Positions 1 to 8,139 of a stretch of DNA of 64,000 bases are shown here, piece after piece; positions within the stretch are counted from its first letter, which is position 1; each line of letters opens with the position of its first letter. Below the pieces are notes generated by a model. That model did no database searches and was not told the DNA's origin. It worked only from the letters and a program-made list of their open reading frames with translations. The position numbers were made by a program, and so were the translations under genes. This DNA comes from a bacterium (GTDB lineage: Bacteria; Bdellovibrionota_C; UBA2361; RFPC01): positions 124,847 to 188,846 of the forward strand of contig JAUIIO010000005.1 of the NCBI GenBank assembly GCA_030431715.1. Direction: 5' to 3'.

Positions 1-1
1 T

Positions 2-1483
2 ATTGAGGAAAATACAGGATGGGAGAAGTTCAAGCGATTCCAAGATAGAGATCATAATAAATCCTTCTACATGTCCACGATTGAACTTACCACGGCGTGG
101 CATCCACCTGTATTAGCAGATGCCTACAACCTCAAAAAAAACCTGTTCCACCAACAAGCCGGAAAAGGCTGGTTGTTTCAGACTCCTGGACAGGACGGGG
201 GAGTTGTCTGTGCAAGAAATCAATACCGGATGAATACTCGCGGCATTACCCTCTCTTACGAGGACAAAAAACAGTCTATTCATATTATCGGAGCGCCGGA
301 GACAGGAAAGAGCACGTTTCTCACACAACTCATAACACGAGATATTTCGAAAAAGCGTCCCGGTATAGTAATTGATAGTCAGGGGGTCATTGAGCCTCTT
401 CTCAGATCGCAACAGCCCAAGCCCGATCTCAAAGATGTCTTAATACTTGATTTCACAAATCCTGATCATCTGCCGTGCATAAATCCCCTTGTTGGAATAC
501 CAAAAATTGTTCGTCCGGCGTATGCGTCTAAGCTTGCAAGCCTCATTTCAGACTTTGGTGATACTGATTTTCCGGATGATACTGCTCAGCTGCTTTGTTA
601 TTCCATTCTGACACTTATGCAAGTGCCGGGAGGGTGTGTTGCTCTGATACCGCTCTTTCTGACAGATACGCAGCTACGTGAAGAGCTTCTCTCCACATGC
701 AGTGAGCAGAGCTTACTTCAATACTGGTCCAAGTTTTATAAGCTCCAGTATAAAAGCGGTGATCATCCAGCAGTGAGTGCGCTCTGTGATAAGATTGACC
801 AGCTGCTCACATATGATTCGCTAAGGCTTCTCTTTAGCCTGCCGGTAGATAAGTGTGATTTTAAAAGTCTTTTGGACCAGAAAAAAACGATTCTTGTTAA
901 ATCTCAAGTAGGTGAAGCAAATGGAGTCGTAAAGGAATTTGTCCTCTCGCTTGTTATCCAAAAGATACTGGCCCAGCTCACCACCCATTCCTCTGAGCAA
1001 GTCGAGCCGTGTCTGATGTATTACGATATGCCGTCTGAGACGATGCTTGAGTCCGTTTTGCCGGATATTGATGAAAAGAGAAAGTATATCAGGCCTATTA
1101 TTACCCGCTCAGGTTTGCCGAATTCACCAGAGATACGCTCTCTTTTGCAAAGTACATTCTCGATGCATGTTTGCTTTCGCCTTGCTATGCAAGATGCTCA
1201 GTTTTATGAAACACTCTTTAAGCCAGTTATCGATCCAGTACATCTCACAAATGTTCCCAATAGAAATTTCTATATGAAAGGTGAGCGGGCAGGGCGCCCA
1301 CTTGATCCTACAACCGGTTCAACTCTTGATTTTAACACCAGCCCCAAGAGCATCGTTGCCGATTCCCTAAGCCAGTACTCTGATCCCACACCCCATGTCA
1401 TAAACAGAGCTGAAGCCGAAGAAATAGCCACCATGTGGCAACCCCAACCCCCCAAAGACAACGTCACACCCTTAAGAGCCTGA
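2..1483 (+). CDS. VirD4/TraG-like P-loop ATPase, 5'-truncated by the window edge
   Basis: The first Met in the window (position 71) has no ribosome binding site, and the same frame stays open back to position 2, so the true start is probably outside the window. Counting from that Met, a Walker A motif GAPETGKST lies at residues 74-82, and a hydrophobic strand ending VIDSQG follows. The Walker A context and a downstream block similar to TraG/VirD4 (ILDFTNPDHLPCINPL) suggest a type IV coupling-protein-like or HerA/FtsK-like DNA-translocating ATPase. No transmembrane segment is seen in the visible part. No relaxase or mating-pore genes are in view. The last ~80 bases are C/A-rich on the plus strand, and a perfect 21-bp hairpin follows. 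The family call is moderately sure; the biological role (conjugation, DNA processing or secretion) is open. Confidence 0.6.
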   Translation: MEENTGWEKFKRFQDRDHNKSFYMSTIELTTAWHPPVLADAYNLKKNLFHQQAGKGWLFQTPGQDGGVVCARNQYRMNTRGITLSYEDKKQSIHIIGAPETGKSTFLTQLITRDISKKRPGIVIDSQGVIEPLLRSQQPKPDLKDVLILDFTNPDHLPCINPLVGIPKIVRPAYASKLASLISDFGDTDFPDDTAQLLCYSILTLMQVPGGCVALIPLFLTDTQLREELLSTCSEQSLLQYWSKFYKLQYKSGDHPAVSALCDKIDQLLTYDSLRLLFSLPVDKCDFKSLLDQKKTILVKSQVGEANGVVKEFVLSLVIQKILAQLTTHSSEQVEPCLMYYDMPSETMLESVLPDIDEKRKYIRPIITRSGLPNSPEIRSLLQSTFSMHVCFRLAMQDAQFYETLFKPVIDPVHLTNVPNRNFYMKGERAGRPLDPTTGSTLDFNTSPKSIVADSLSQYSDPTPHVINRAEAEEIATMWQPQPPKDNVTPLRA

Positions 1484-1515
1484 TACCAAAAATCTTCACC
1501 CCGGCACCTAACAAA

Positions 1516-1583
1516 CCTTGTCCTGCTCCTTGTCCTATTCCTGACCCTATTGGAGCAAGACAAGGACAAGGAGCAGGACAAGG
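1516..1583. repeat. CCT/AGG hexamer hairpin (T-type), perfect 21-bp stem
   Basis: Perfect inverted repeat: left arm 1516-1536 pairs with right arm 1563-1583 over 21 bp, with a 26-nt loop. CCT recurs every six bases on the left and AGG every six on the right. It lies between convergent genes ending at 1483 and 1630, so it could end transcription from both sides, but no T-tract follows either arm. The loop holds CCTGACCC, also present in copies near 18.8 and 38.8 kb. Confidence 0.9.
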
Positions 1584-1629
1584 GTATTTGCTACTTAATA
1601 CTCGTCAATGAAAGCTGTGAATATCTATA

Positions 1630-3048
1630 TTACTGCGGCAGCAGTGATAGCAATGCATTTTGCTGACTCTGTAGCTGCCCGATCTGGGCCTCAAGCCTTG
1701 CAAACTGTGCCGTAAGCGCCTGCTCTTGTCTTGCAAGGCTATCTTCAACATCACTAATACGTGTTTGTTTCGCTGAGATCTGCTCAGTATTTGAGAAGAC
1801 ACTCTGATCAATGAGTCCATTAAATCGGGTAAACTGCGCAATCGTTCCATCAACAGCCCCGAGGTTTTCCCCGAGCCTCGCCAGCAACGACTCCGTTCCC
1901 GCAGGATCGTCGCCAATTGCCTCGGTGAATACATCTCCGTCAAAAAGTAATGATCCGTCTCGATCTGTTGTTATCCCGAGATCGGCCAATGTATTTACTG
2001 CGAGATTTCCTGAAGAGCTTGATTCGGAGAATGCAGAGCGAAGGGCTGAGATAATATTTTCATCAAGAGACGTTCCTGCAAGCGGCCCAAAAATATTAGT
2101 AACCTCAGCACCACTTTCATCCCGAGTAACAGTATCGTTTTCCGCAATAAAGGCGACGATTTCATTATACGCCTCAACAAACTCCTCAAGGGAGCCTCGA
2201 GTTGTTTCAGAATCGACACCTACTGAAATGGTAGCAGAACCAACATCAGAAGCCGTAAAAGTCACTCCAGAGACTACATCAGATACTGTATTTGACGATC
2301 GAGTAATCGTTCCTGCTACCCCGTCTAAGGTAAACTCAAGGTCTGTAGCTTGATTAAGCTGATTTGATGTAAAGGCTCCAGCTCCAGCTCCAGCTGTTTG
2401 CACCTCTGTCCCAACACTATTTAGAGTAATCGTTCCATCTTCAGTTCCTTCACTATCAGAATTAATCATAATAGCGTAGCTGGGACTCGCTGTGGTACCA
2501 ACGTTGATAAGAGACGCTGTGGCTTTATCACTCTGGGCATTGAACTGCTGTACAAAGTCATTTGCAGAAGTTGTGCTTGTAAGAACGATATCAATATTTT
2601 CGGCATCGCCCCCGGTTCCCACTGTAAAACTTACGGTTCTATCGGCATCCGCGGCGCCATCATTTATGGAGCTATTGATTGCGGTGTCGCCGGACGAGAA
2701 CCGATCGTCAAAGGAGAATGTTGCGTTCTTTGCAAGCTGATTTACGGTGATATCGTAGGTGCCAGTCTGTGCACTGTTACTTGCGGCGGCACTCAAAATA
2801 CTTTCATCACTTGAGAGTCCGGTCTTTGCGACTCCTCCGCCATTTATCACCCTGAAAATATCAACACTTGATTTTAAGTTATCAAGCAGCGTTGAGAGCT
2901 CTTCAAGCGACGAATTCGTCTCTTGTAATTCAGTTACTGCTGTTTCAAGTGGGGTGATGCGGGCTTGCCGCTGCTGATCAAGAAGTGCCTCAATGAGGCT
3001 TGCGGAATCAATTCCAGAAGCGATTCCAGAGAAACTAATAAGGGCCAT
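1630..3048 (-). CDS. fliD: Flagellar filament-cap protein FliD, copy 1
   Basis: 472 aa. FliD (hook-associated protein 2) caps the growing flagellar filament and inserts flagellin subunits. The N-terminus (SFSGIASGIDSASLIEALL) is the classic FliD_N start, followed by a heptad-like region (TELQETNSSLEELSTLLDNL). The C-terminus (ISDVEDSLARQEQALTAQFARLEAQIGQLQSQ) is the FliD_C coiled coil with the typical QFxxLE...LQSQ pattern. The middle is Ser/Thr/Ala/Gly-rich, as expected for the variable outer domains. A GAGGT ribosome binding site precedes the start. A second, related fliD lies directly upstream on the same strand, 318 bp away, and flagellin is 3.7 kb to the right. The length is normal for the family. 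Function is highly likely; why two copies are kept is unknown. Confidence 0.9.
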   Translation of the reverse strand: MALISFSGIASGIDSASLIEALLDQQRQARITPLETAVTELQETNSSLEELSTLLDNLKSSVDIFRVINGGGVAKTGLSSDESILSAAASNSAQTGTYDITVNQLAKNATFSFDDRFSSGDTAINSSINDGAADADRTVSFTVGTGGDAENIDIVLTSTTSANDFVQQFNAQSDKATASLINVGTTASPSYAIMINSDSEGTEDGTITLNSVGTEVQTAGAGAGAFTSNQLNQATDLEFTLDGVAGTITRSSNTVSDVVSGVTFTASDVGSATISVGVDSETTRGSLEEFVEAYNEIVAFIAENDTVTRDESGAEVTNIFGPLAGTSLDENIISALRSAFSESSSSGNLAVNTLADLGITTDRDGSLLFDGDVFTEAIGDDPAGTESLLARLGENLGAVDGTIAQFTRFNGLIDQSVFSNTEQISAKQTRISDVEDSLARQEQALTAQFARLEAQIGQLQSQQNALLSLLPQ

Positions 3049-3188
3049 ACTACTTTTACCTCAACTACATCCATGTAGCGACACTCCATGTGTCTGAGAT
3101 AAAACATCGGTATATAGTCAGATTCCCTTGAGGACTTTATAGATATGATAAGTATTTATAGGTAGTTATTGGCCCAAGCCACACGATC

Positions 3189-3221
3189 ACCTATACCTAG
3201 ACCTGAACCTAAACCTGCACC
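3189..3221. repeat. A-type CCT hexamer array, single arm
   Basis: CCTATA, CCTAGA, CCTGAA, CCTAAA and CCTGCA follow one another in exact six-base register. The sixth base is always A. No matching AGG arm is adjacent, so this is a half element or a degraded hairpin. Confidence 0.7.
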
Positions 3222-3235
3222 AATAACTATGTGAC

Positions 3236-3265
3236 TTAACCACATAGGACGCAAAGAGCGCAAAG
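3236..3265. repeat. TTAACC...CGCAAAG repeat, single arm
   Basis: Begins TTAACCACATAGGACGC and continues with two CGCAAAG units spaced nine bases apart. It matches the left arm of the longer inverted repeat at 25477-25542 apart from the third to sixth bases after TTAACC. No right arm is visible nearby. Confidence 0.7.
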
Positions 3266-3296
3266 AAATTAAGCCTCACAGCTACGCGACCTCTGC

Positions 3297-3349
3297 TCCT
3301 TGTCCTAGTCTTACCCCAATAAAGTCTATGAGCAGGAATAGGACAAGGA
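3297..3349. repeat. T-type CCT/AGG hexamer hairpin
   Basis: The 11-bp core stem TCCTTGTCCTA (3297-3307) pairs perfectly with 3339-3349. The right side continues as AGG units to about 3362. It lies just downstream of fliD copy 2 (minus strand), where a terminator would sit, but there is no T-tract. Confidence 0.75.
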
Positions 3350-3366
3350 CCAGGACTAGGAGCTTA

Positions 3367-4875
3367 TTACCCAAGCCCAGCCAGCGCCGAAGTAAGCGCC
3401 TGCTGCTGGTTCTGAAGCCCACTTACTACAGATTCAAGTCTGGCAAACCTAGCTCTGAGTGTTTGTTCATTACGTGCGATAGATTCCTCTGCTCGCGCAA
3501 TACGATCATTAATATCGCTTATAAGTTCACTATTCCCACGTTCGGTCACATCAATTAAGCGGTTAAATCCCGTGAATTGATCAATGGTACCGGCAGTAGC
3601 GGTAACGGTGTCTGCAAACCTTGAGAGAAGAGCGGCGACAGAGTCAGGCTCTTCTTCAATTGCTGTCTGAAAGTCACTACCAATTGTAGCATCTGCAGTT
3701 ACAAATTTGAGAGATCCATCAATAGCATCCCGGTCGGTAATAATACCGAGGTCTGCAAAGATCCTTACCGAGTTTTCATTTAGAGGATCCGTATCGGCAG
3801 CTCCTTCTCCATCAATATCATAAACGGTACCAGACATTACGGAACGTATTGAGGTAAGCGCATTGTCATCCACGCGAGTAGAGGCGAGGGGAGCAAAGAT
3901 ATTTGTTACCTCACTCCCATCTTCTTCACGTGTTACGAGGTTATTTTCATTTATAAACTCTACAAGCTCGTTGTACTTATCAATAAACTCTTGAACACGA
4001 CTTTCTGTTGTGGCGGCATCCACTCCAACGTTTACCGTAACAGCCCCTCCACTAACCCCTTCAAGATTAAGCGTCACGCCGGGAATAAGGTCGTTGATAG
4101 TGTTACTTGATCTCGTAATCGTTCCCGCAATACCGGTCATGGTAAATTCTGCATCGAGTGCCTGACTTATCGTACCTGCTGTGGAATCAAGATAGTTTAC
4201 TAGAAGATCATCATTAGGCGGATTGGGCGTGCTATTTGAGACCGTTGTATCTACTGAGATGGTTCCTTTCTCTGTGCCCTGTTCTTTTCCGTTAATAAAT
4301 AGAGCATAGGAAGGACTAGACTCTGTTCCCACATTAACGATGCTTGAAGAGATACTCATGCCGCTTGTTAATGCTTCGGTGTTTATCGCTGCTGCCAGCT
4401 CGTTCCAGCTCATGTTTTCATCAACATCAACACTGATAGTCTTTTCATATGAGCCTGTTCCATACGTAATCTCAATGGCACCGCTTTCGCCGGGAACAGT
4501 TATAATGTCGGCATTGGGGTTTGTCGTTCTTTCATTAAACGAGTAAATAGCATTTGAAGCGAGTTGGTTTACCGTAAGTTCGTAAGTACCAGTACTGGCC
4601 GAGTTTGAAGCTATCGCTGAGACTGATGTTTCGTCAGAGCTCACGGCACTCTTAGCAACTCCTCCACCGTTTAGAGAGCTAAATGTGCTTGCAGCAGTTT
4701 TTACCTCATTTAAGAGCGTAGTTAACTCATCAAGAGCAGTATTGGTTTCGGTAAGTTCGGTAACCTGCTCTTCAAGCGGGGTCACCCGCGCAGCGCGTGC
4801 AGCTTCGCTGGTAGCCTCAATAAGGGCCTCAGAATCAATACCAGAAGCAAGTCCCGAAAAGTTAATAAGCGGCAT
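3367..4875 (-). CDS. fliD: Flagellar filament-cap protein FliD, copy 2
   Basis: 502 aa from the Met at 4875, which has AACAGGA just upstream and begins MPLINFSGLASGIDSEALIEA, matching copy 1. The longer in-frame start at 4911 would add 12 residues not seen in copy 1. The N-terminal FliD_N domain, the NxLASNA motif region near residue 120 and the C-terminal coiled coil (FARLESVVSGLQNQQ) are all conserved with copy 1. The central domain is longer (an extra ~30 residues) and diverged. It probably encodes an alternative cap, or the two form a mixed cap. The upstream spacer (4876-5113) carries a GTCATTGCGAGG repeat. Confidence 0.88.
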   Translation of the reverse strand: MPLINFSGLASGIDSEALIEATSEAARAARVTPLEEQVTELTETNTALDELTTLLNEVKTAASTFSSLNGGGVAKSAVSSDETSVSAIASNSASTGTYELTVNQLASNAIYSFNERTTNPNADIITVPGESGAIEITYGTGSYEKTISVDVDENMSWNELAAAINTEALTSGMSISSSIVNVGTESSPSYALFINGKEQGTEKGTISVDTTVSNSTPNPPNDDLLVNYLDSTAGTISQALDAEFTMTGIAGTITRSSNTINDLIPGVTLNLEGVSGGAVTVNVGVDAATTESRVQEFIDKYNELVEFINENNLVTREEDGSEVTNIFAPLASTRVDDNALTSIRSVMSGTVYDIDGEGAADTDPLNENSVRIFADLGIITDRDAIDGSLKFVTADATIGSDFQTAIEEEPDSVAALLSRFADTVTATAGTIDQFTGFNRLIDVTERGNSELISDINDRIARAEESIARNEQTLRARFARLESVVSGLQNQQQALTSALAGLG

Positions 4876-5022
4876 ATTTTTCCTGTTAAGAGCAGATAAA
4901 TAACTCCACACAAAAGAATTGCAACTAACGGGCCATATCTAAGGGTTGCTAATGTCCAATAAATATTAGTATTTTTATATGATGATAGGTGAAGCGGTAT
5001 TTTTTACTCCCTTCGAGCAACG

Positions 5023-5070
5023 GTCATTGCGAGGAGCTGAGGTCTCAGACCGAACGACGCGGCAATCCCC
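5023..5070. repeat. GTCATTGCGAGGAGC repeat, copy 1
   Basis: Runs from GTCATTGCGAGGAGCTGAG to GCGGCAATCCCC. The ends ATTGC and GCAAT are complementary, so the unit can fold. Copies recur at 25408, 35280, 40343, 40637 and (inverted) 56095. Similar repeats occur in the spacers of many environmental bacterial genomes, from memory. Confidence 0.8.
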
Positions 5071-5113
5071 TTATATGGCCAGTGTCCGGGATATAAGTAG
5101 GTAGGTTAGTAAT

Positions 5114-6493
5114 ATGACAGTAACTGTAAAATTCCTCGGCGCTGCCGGAACCGTAACCGGCTCAAAATATCTAGTTCGTAGTGATAAGTACACCTTGCTT
5201 GTGGACGCGGGGCTCTTTCAGGGAAAACGTGAGTGGCGAGAGCGAAATTGGAATCATCCTGATGTAGCCCTTGAGTCTATTGATGCCACGCTACTTACTC
5301 ACGCTCATATTGATCACACAGGAATCCTCCCCAGATATCATGCGCAGGGGCTTTCTTGTCCAGTCTACTGTACGGTTCCAACCCATAGTCTCTCTAAGAT
5401 CCTCCTACCAGATAGCGCCTACTTGCATGAAGAAGAAGCCGAATTTCGAAACAAAAAAGGGAAGAGTAAGCACCATCCAGCACTTCCCTTGTATACTGTA
5501 AGGGATGCTGAATCATCGCTTAACTTATTTCAAAGTGTTGAGTTTAACGTGAATGTTGAGATCCTTCCCGGTGTGTTTGCAGAGTGGCGCCGTATGGGGC
5601 ACATCCTTGGTGCCGCTTCTATCACACTTTCAATTGAAGATAAGGTTATAACCTTTTCAGGCGATATCGGCAGGTACTCAATACCCATTCTTAAGGATCC
5701 TGAGCCTCTTGAACTCGGGGATCTTCTGCTTATTGAGTCTACCTACGGTAATCGTTTACACGAAAACGATCGTCCAAAAGAAATCCTTACGAATGTCATT
5801 AATGATACCGTAAAGCGTAAAGGTGTTGTCGTTATTCCAAGCTTTGCGGTAGGTCGTGCCCAACTTCTTCTTTACTATATCCGTGAGTTAAAGGATCAGG
5901 GCAAGATTCCCGACATCCCGGTTATTATTGATAGCCCGATGGCAACGGATGCTACCGCCACGTACAAACAACACACAGAAGGCTACGACAAGGAAGCGAT
6001 GGCTATCCTCAAAGAAGGTCGTTCACCGTTTGAACCGAGTAAGGTGTACTACACAAAAGATAGACGTGAATCGAAAAAACTAAACGGTATTGATGACTCT
6101 ATGATAATCATCTCCGCATCAGGAATGCTTTCAGGAGGAAGAATACTTCACCATCTCCTGCACCGCATCTCCTCACCCTCAAACACCATACTTTTTGTTG
6201 GCTACCAGCCGCCAGGGGGTAGGGGAGATTGGATTCTGAAGGGCTCAAAAACATTGCGCCTCTTTGGTGACGAAGTGCCAATTCGGGCCCAAATAGAAGA
6301 GATCGATGGCCTAAGCGCTCACGCTGACCGTGATGAGCTCCTACGTTGGTGCGAAAGCTGCTCCGGCACTCCGAGCCAAGTAGCCGTAGTACACGGCGAA
6401 CCAGACTCCGCAAAAGACTTCGCCGAGACCCTAAAACAAAAATACTCTTGGGACACCTTCACCCCCAAATACCACCAGGAAGTCGAGGTGTAA
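5114..6493 (+). CDS. Metallo-beta-lactamase/beta-CASP ribonuclease (RNA-processing exonuclease family)
   Basis: 459 aa. The MBL zinc motif HAHIDH is at residues 63-68 (H63, H65, D67, H68). Further motifs follow: the GHILGAASI histidine near 163, SGDIG near 183, the beta-CASP segment with PSFAVGRAQ, ISASGMLSGGRILHHL, and the C-terminal GLSAHADRDEL motif. This is the arrangement of the bacterial and archaeal CPSF73-like nucleases (COG1236, such as Thermus TTHA0252), which cut or trim RNA in the cytoplasm. Domain order and length (about 430-470 aa) are complete. The gene stands alone. Its last ~150 bases are strikingly C/A-rich on the plus strand and run into a hexamer hairpin. Confidence 0.9.
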   Translation: MTVTVKFLGAAGTVTGSKYLVRSDKYTLLVDAGLFQGKREWRERNWNHPDVALESIDATLLTHAHIDHTGILPRYHAQGLSCPVYCTVPTHSLSKILLPDSAYLHEEEAEFRNKKGKSKHHPALPLYTVRDAESSLNLFQSVEFNVNVEILPGVFAEWRRMGHILGAASITLSIEDKVITFSGDIGRYSIPILKDPEPLELGDLLLIESTYGNRLHENDRPKEILTNVINDTVKRKGVVVIPSFAVGRAQLLLYYIRELKDQGKIPDIPVIIDSPMATDATATYKQHTEGYDKEAMAILKEGRSPFEPSKVYYTKDRRESKKLNGIDDSMIIISASGMLSGGRILHHLLHRISSPSNTILFVGYQPPGGRGDWILKGSKTLRLFGDEVPIRAQIEEIDGLSAHADRDELLRWCESCSGTPSQVAVVHGEPDSAKDFAETLKQKYSWDTFTPKYHQEVEV

Positions 6494-6501
6494 ATCACCT
6501 T

Positions 6502-6569
6502 GTCCTGCTCCTAGTCCTAATCCTGACCTCAAATAATCTTCAGAGCAGGACAAAGACTAGGAGCAGGAT
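6502..6569. repeat. T-type CCT/AGG hexamer hairpin
   Basis: The arm at 6502-6516 (GTCCTGCTCCTAGTC) pairs with 6555-6569 over 15 bp with one G-T pair. It lies 9 bp after the stop codon of the beta-CASP nuclease. No T-tract follows. Confidence 0.8.
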
Positions 6570-6739
6570 AAAGAAATCATTTTGTCCGCTACCTAATAAC
6601 TTTTCGTATTTTCCACCCCCACCAAAATTTAGCTCCCAATTATTAAAATATTTTCTTATCTGCCGTTAACTGTAATTAGCAGATTGGTTTTAGGAAAAGG
6701 ATAAGGGTGTCATAGCCGGAATGGATTCGGAGGTGTACC

Positions 6740-7600
6740 ATGACGGTATCATATGCGAGCAATACAGCTTCTCTCGCCGCGCAGAGGCAGCTTTCGCTCA
6801 GCACAAATAAACTCAGCAAGACATTTGAACGGCTCTCTTCCGGGCTAAGAATCAACAGTGCATCTGACGATCCTGCAGGACTTGCTCTTGCAGATAGCCT
6901 CAGGGCCGATACACGGCTTGCCAGTGTCGCACTTCGAAATGCAAATGATGGAATCTCAGTAACAAGTATCGCTGATGCCGCGCTCGGTGAAATTTCAACA
7001 ATTCTTACAAGAATGGCAGAGCTCGCTCAGCAAAGTGCTAACGGAGCCTATACTACCACGCAGCGCTCAGCGCTTGCCTCGGAGTTTCTCTCACTAGGGT
7101 CTGAGATTCAGCGTATCGCCGTTACCACAGAGTTTAATGACCGAACACTACTCTCTGATAGTAGCAGTATCTCTTTGCAGGTTGGTTTTGATTCTTCCGC
7201 AAATTCCTCAATAACGATTACAGGTGTGCTTGGAACACTAGATTCTCTTGGGCTTGCCTCGAATGGTTCCAGTACACTTACATACTCTATTAATGCTGAT
7301 ACTGATGCGAATGCGATTACAGCGTCACAGTTGGCGTTAGATGCAGTTAATGCAGCTATTTCATCACTCGGAGTAACGCGAGGTACTGTGGGCGCTGCAG
7401 AGAGCAGGCTCGAGAGCGCGATAAACTATCTTACTGTTGCCAGAGAGAACTTTGCTGCAGCGGAAAGTCGAATTCGCGACGCTGATATCGCACAGGAGAC
7501 CGCAGAGCTCGTAAGACTCCAAATACTCCAACAAGCAGGAGCAGCCGTCCTAGCCCAAGCCAACCTCCAACCACAGGTAGCCTTGGAGCTACTAGGGTAG
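6740..7600 (+). CDS. fliC: Flagellin
   Basis: 286 aa, a short flagellin. The conserved N-terminal D0/D1 helices (ASLAAQRQLSLSTNKLSKTFERLSSGLRINSA, SDDPAGLALADSLR) and C-terminal helices (ESRLESAINYL, ARSRIRDADIA-type segment, LQILQQAGAAVLAQAN) are both present. The surface D2/D3 part is small (about 70 residues). It is exported through the flagellar apparatus and polymerises into the filament capped by FliD. A strong Shine-Dalgarno site GGAGG precedes the ATG. Several GGA motifs lie within 60 bases upstream, which could bind CsrA (inference). No clear sigma-28 or sigma-54 promoter was recognised. The last ~100 bases are C/A-biased. Confidence 0.93.
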   Translation: MTVSYASNTASLAAQRQLSLSTNKLSKTFERLSSGLRINSASDDPAGLALADSLRADTRLASVALRNANDGISVTSIADAALGEISTILTRMAELAQQSANGAYTTTQRSALASEFLSLGSEIQRIAVTTEFNDRTLLSDSSSISLQVGFDSSANSSITITGVLGTLDSLGLASNGSSTLTYSINADTDANAITASQLALDAVNAAISSLGVTRGTVGAAESRLESAINYLTVARENFAAAESRIRDADIAQETAELVRLQILQQAGAAVLAQANLQPQVALELLG

Positions 7601-7690
7601 GTTGAAACCCTTCCTCATAATTCTTCAATTATATTATACGTGCCAGATGCCGATCCGTAAGAGCAACTTTTTTCCGGAAAGATCGAATAA

Positions 7691-8136
7691 ACTTTTGTAT
7701 GAAAACACAGGAGAGCGCGGAGAACGCGGAGATGTATAACCATCCTTTAACGAGGAGGGTGATTGGCTATGCAATAGAGGTGCATCGTAGGCTTGGATCA
7801 GGCCTTTTAGAAAATACCTATAAGCAGTGTCTTGCGCACGAATTGCATCTTGCTGGCATTAGCTTTCAATTAGAAGCTCAGATGCCAGTTCATTATAAGG
7901 GAGTAAATTTAAACTGTGGATATCGTATAGATCTCTTAGTAGAAAATCTTCTTGTTGTTGAATTGAAGGCGGTAGAGCAAATCTTAGGAGTCCATCAAGC
8001 GCAGTTAATCACTTATATGAAACTCGCTAAGGCCCCTATTGGGCTGATACTTAATTTCAATGTTAAAATGCTAAAAGATGGAATCAAGAAATGCGCGCTC
8101 ACAGCACCTCCGCGATCTCCTGTGTTTTATACAAGT
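7691..8136 (+). mobile_element. Putative GxxExxY element with ~26-bp terminal inverted repeats
   Basis: The left end 7697-7722 (GTATGAAAACACAGGAG, then AGCGCGGAG) is repeated in inverse orientation at 8108-8132 (...CTCCTGTGTTTTATAC) with only a few differences. The two ends bracket a single gene and overlap its first and last codons. The right end abuts the stop codon of the coupling-protein gene on the other strand. The left arm continues with a second CGCGGAG unit nine bases on. No clear target-site duplication is seen. The element status is inference; the inverted repeats are directly visible. Confidence 0.6.
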
Positions 8137-8139
8137 TAA
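7699..8139 (+). CDS. GxxExxY family protein (PD-(D/E)XK nuclease-like)
   Basis: 146 aa. It contains the defining motif GLLENTY (GxxExxY) after IGYAIEVHRRLG. Next comes YRIDLLVENLLVVELKA, which fits the PD-(D/E)XK pattern: an Asp in RID, then E-x-K in VELKA. The C-terminal helix IGLILNFNVKMLKDGI is typical of the family. The biochemical function is unknown. The first 12 residues (MKTQESAENAE) and last ~12 are encoded by the terminal inverted repeats, so the original gene may start at Met13 (7735). The gene overlaps the coupling-protein gene tail-to-tail by 4 bases. Genes of this family are often multi-copy and sit near repeats in other genomes (from memory). Confidence 0.85.
   Translation: MKTQESAENAEMYNHPLTRRVIGYAIEVHRRLGSGLLENTYKQCLAHELHLAGISFQLEAQMPVHYKGVNLNCGYRIDLLVENLLVVELKAVEQILGVHQAQLITYMKLAKAPIGLILNFNVKMLKDGIKKCALTAPPRSPVFYTS

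Larger units (their letters stand above)
3049..3366. other. Spacer between the two fliD genes, holding three kinds of repeat
   Basis: 318-bp non-coding spacer. It holds a single-arm A-type CCT hexamer array (3189-3221), a solo copy of the TTAACC...CGCAAAG arm (3236-3265) and a T-type hexamer hairpin (3297-3349). No convincing ORF or promoter is seen. The region nearest fliD copy 1 (3049-3180) should contain its ribosome binding site and any promoter. Confidence 0.7.

Noticed and set aside
1516..1583. Hexamer hairpins as intrinsic terminators
   Set aside because: Stems are strong but no T-tract follows either arm, and loops are too long; kept as repeats.
1811..2353. 180-codon plus-strand frame inside fliD copy 1
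   Set aside because: Antisense shadow of the Ser/Thr-rich middle domain.
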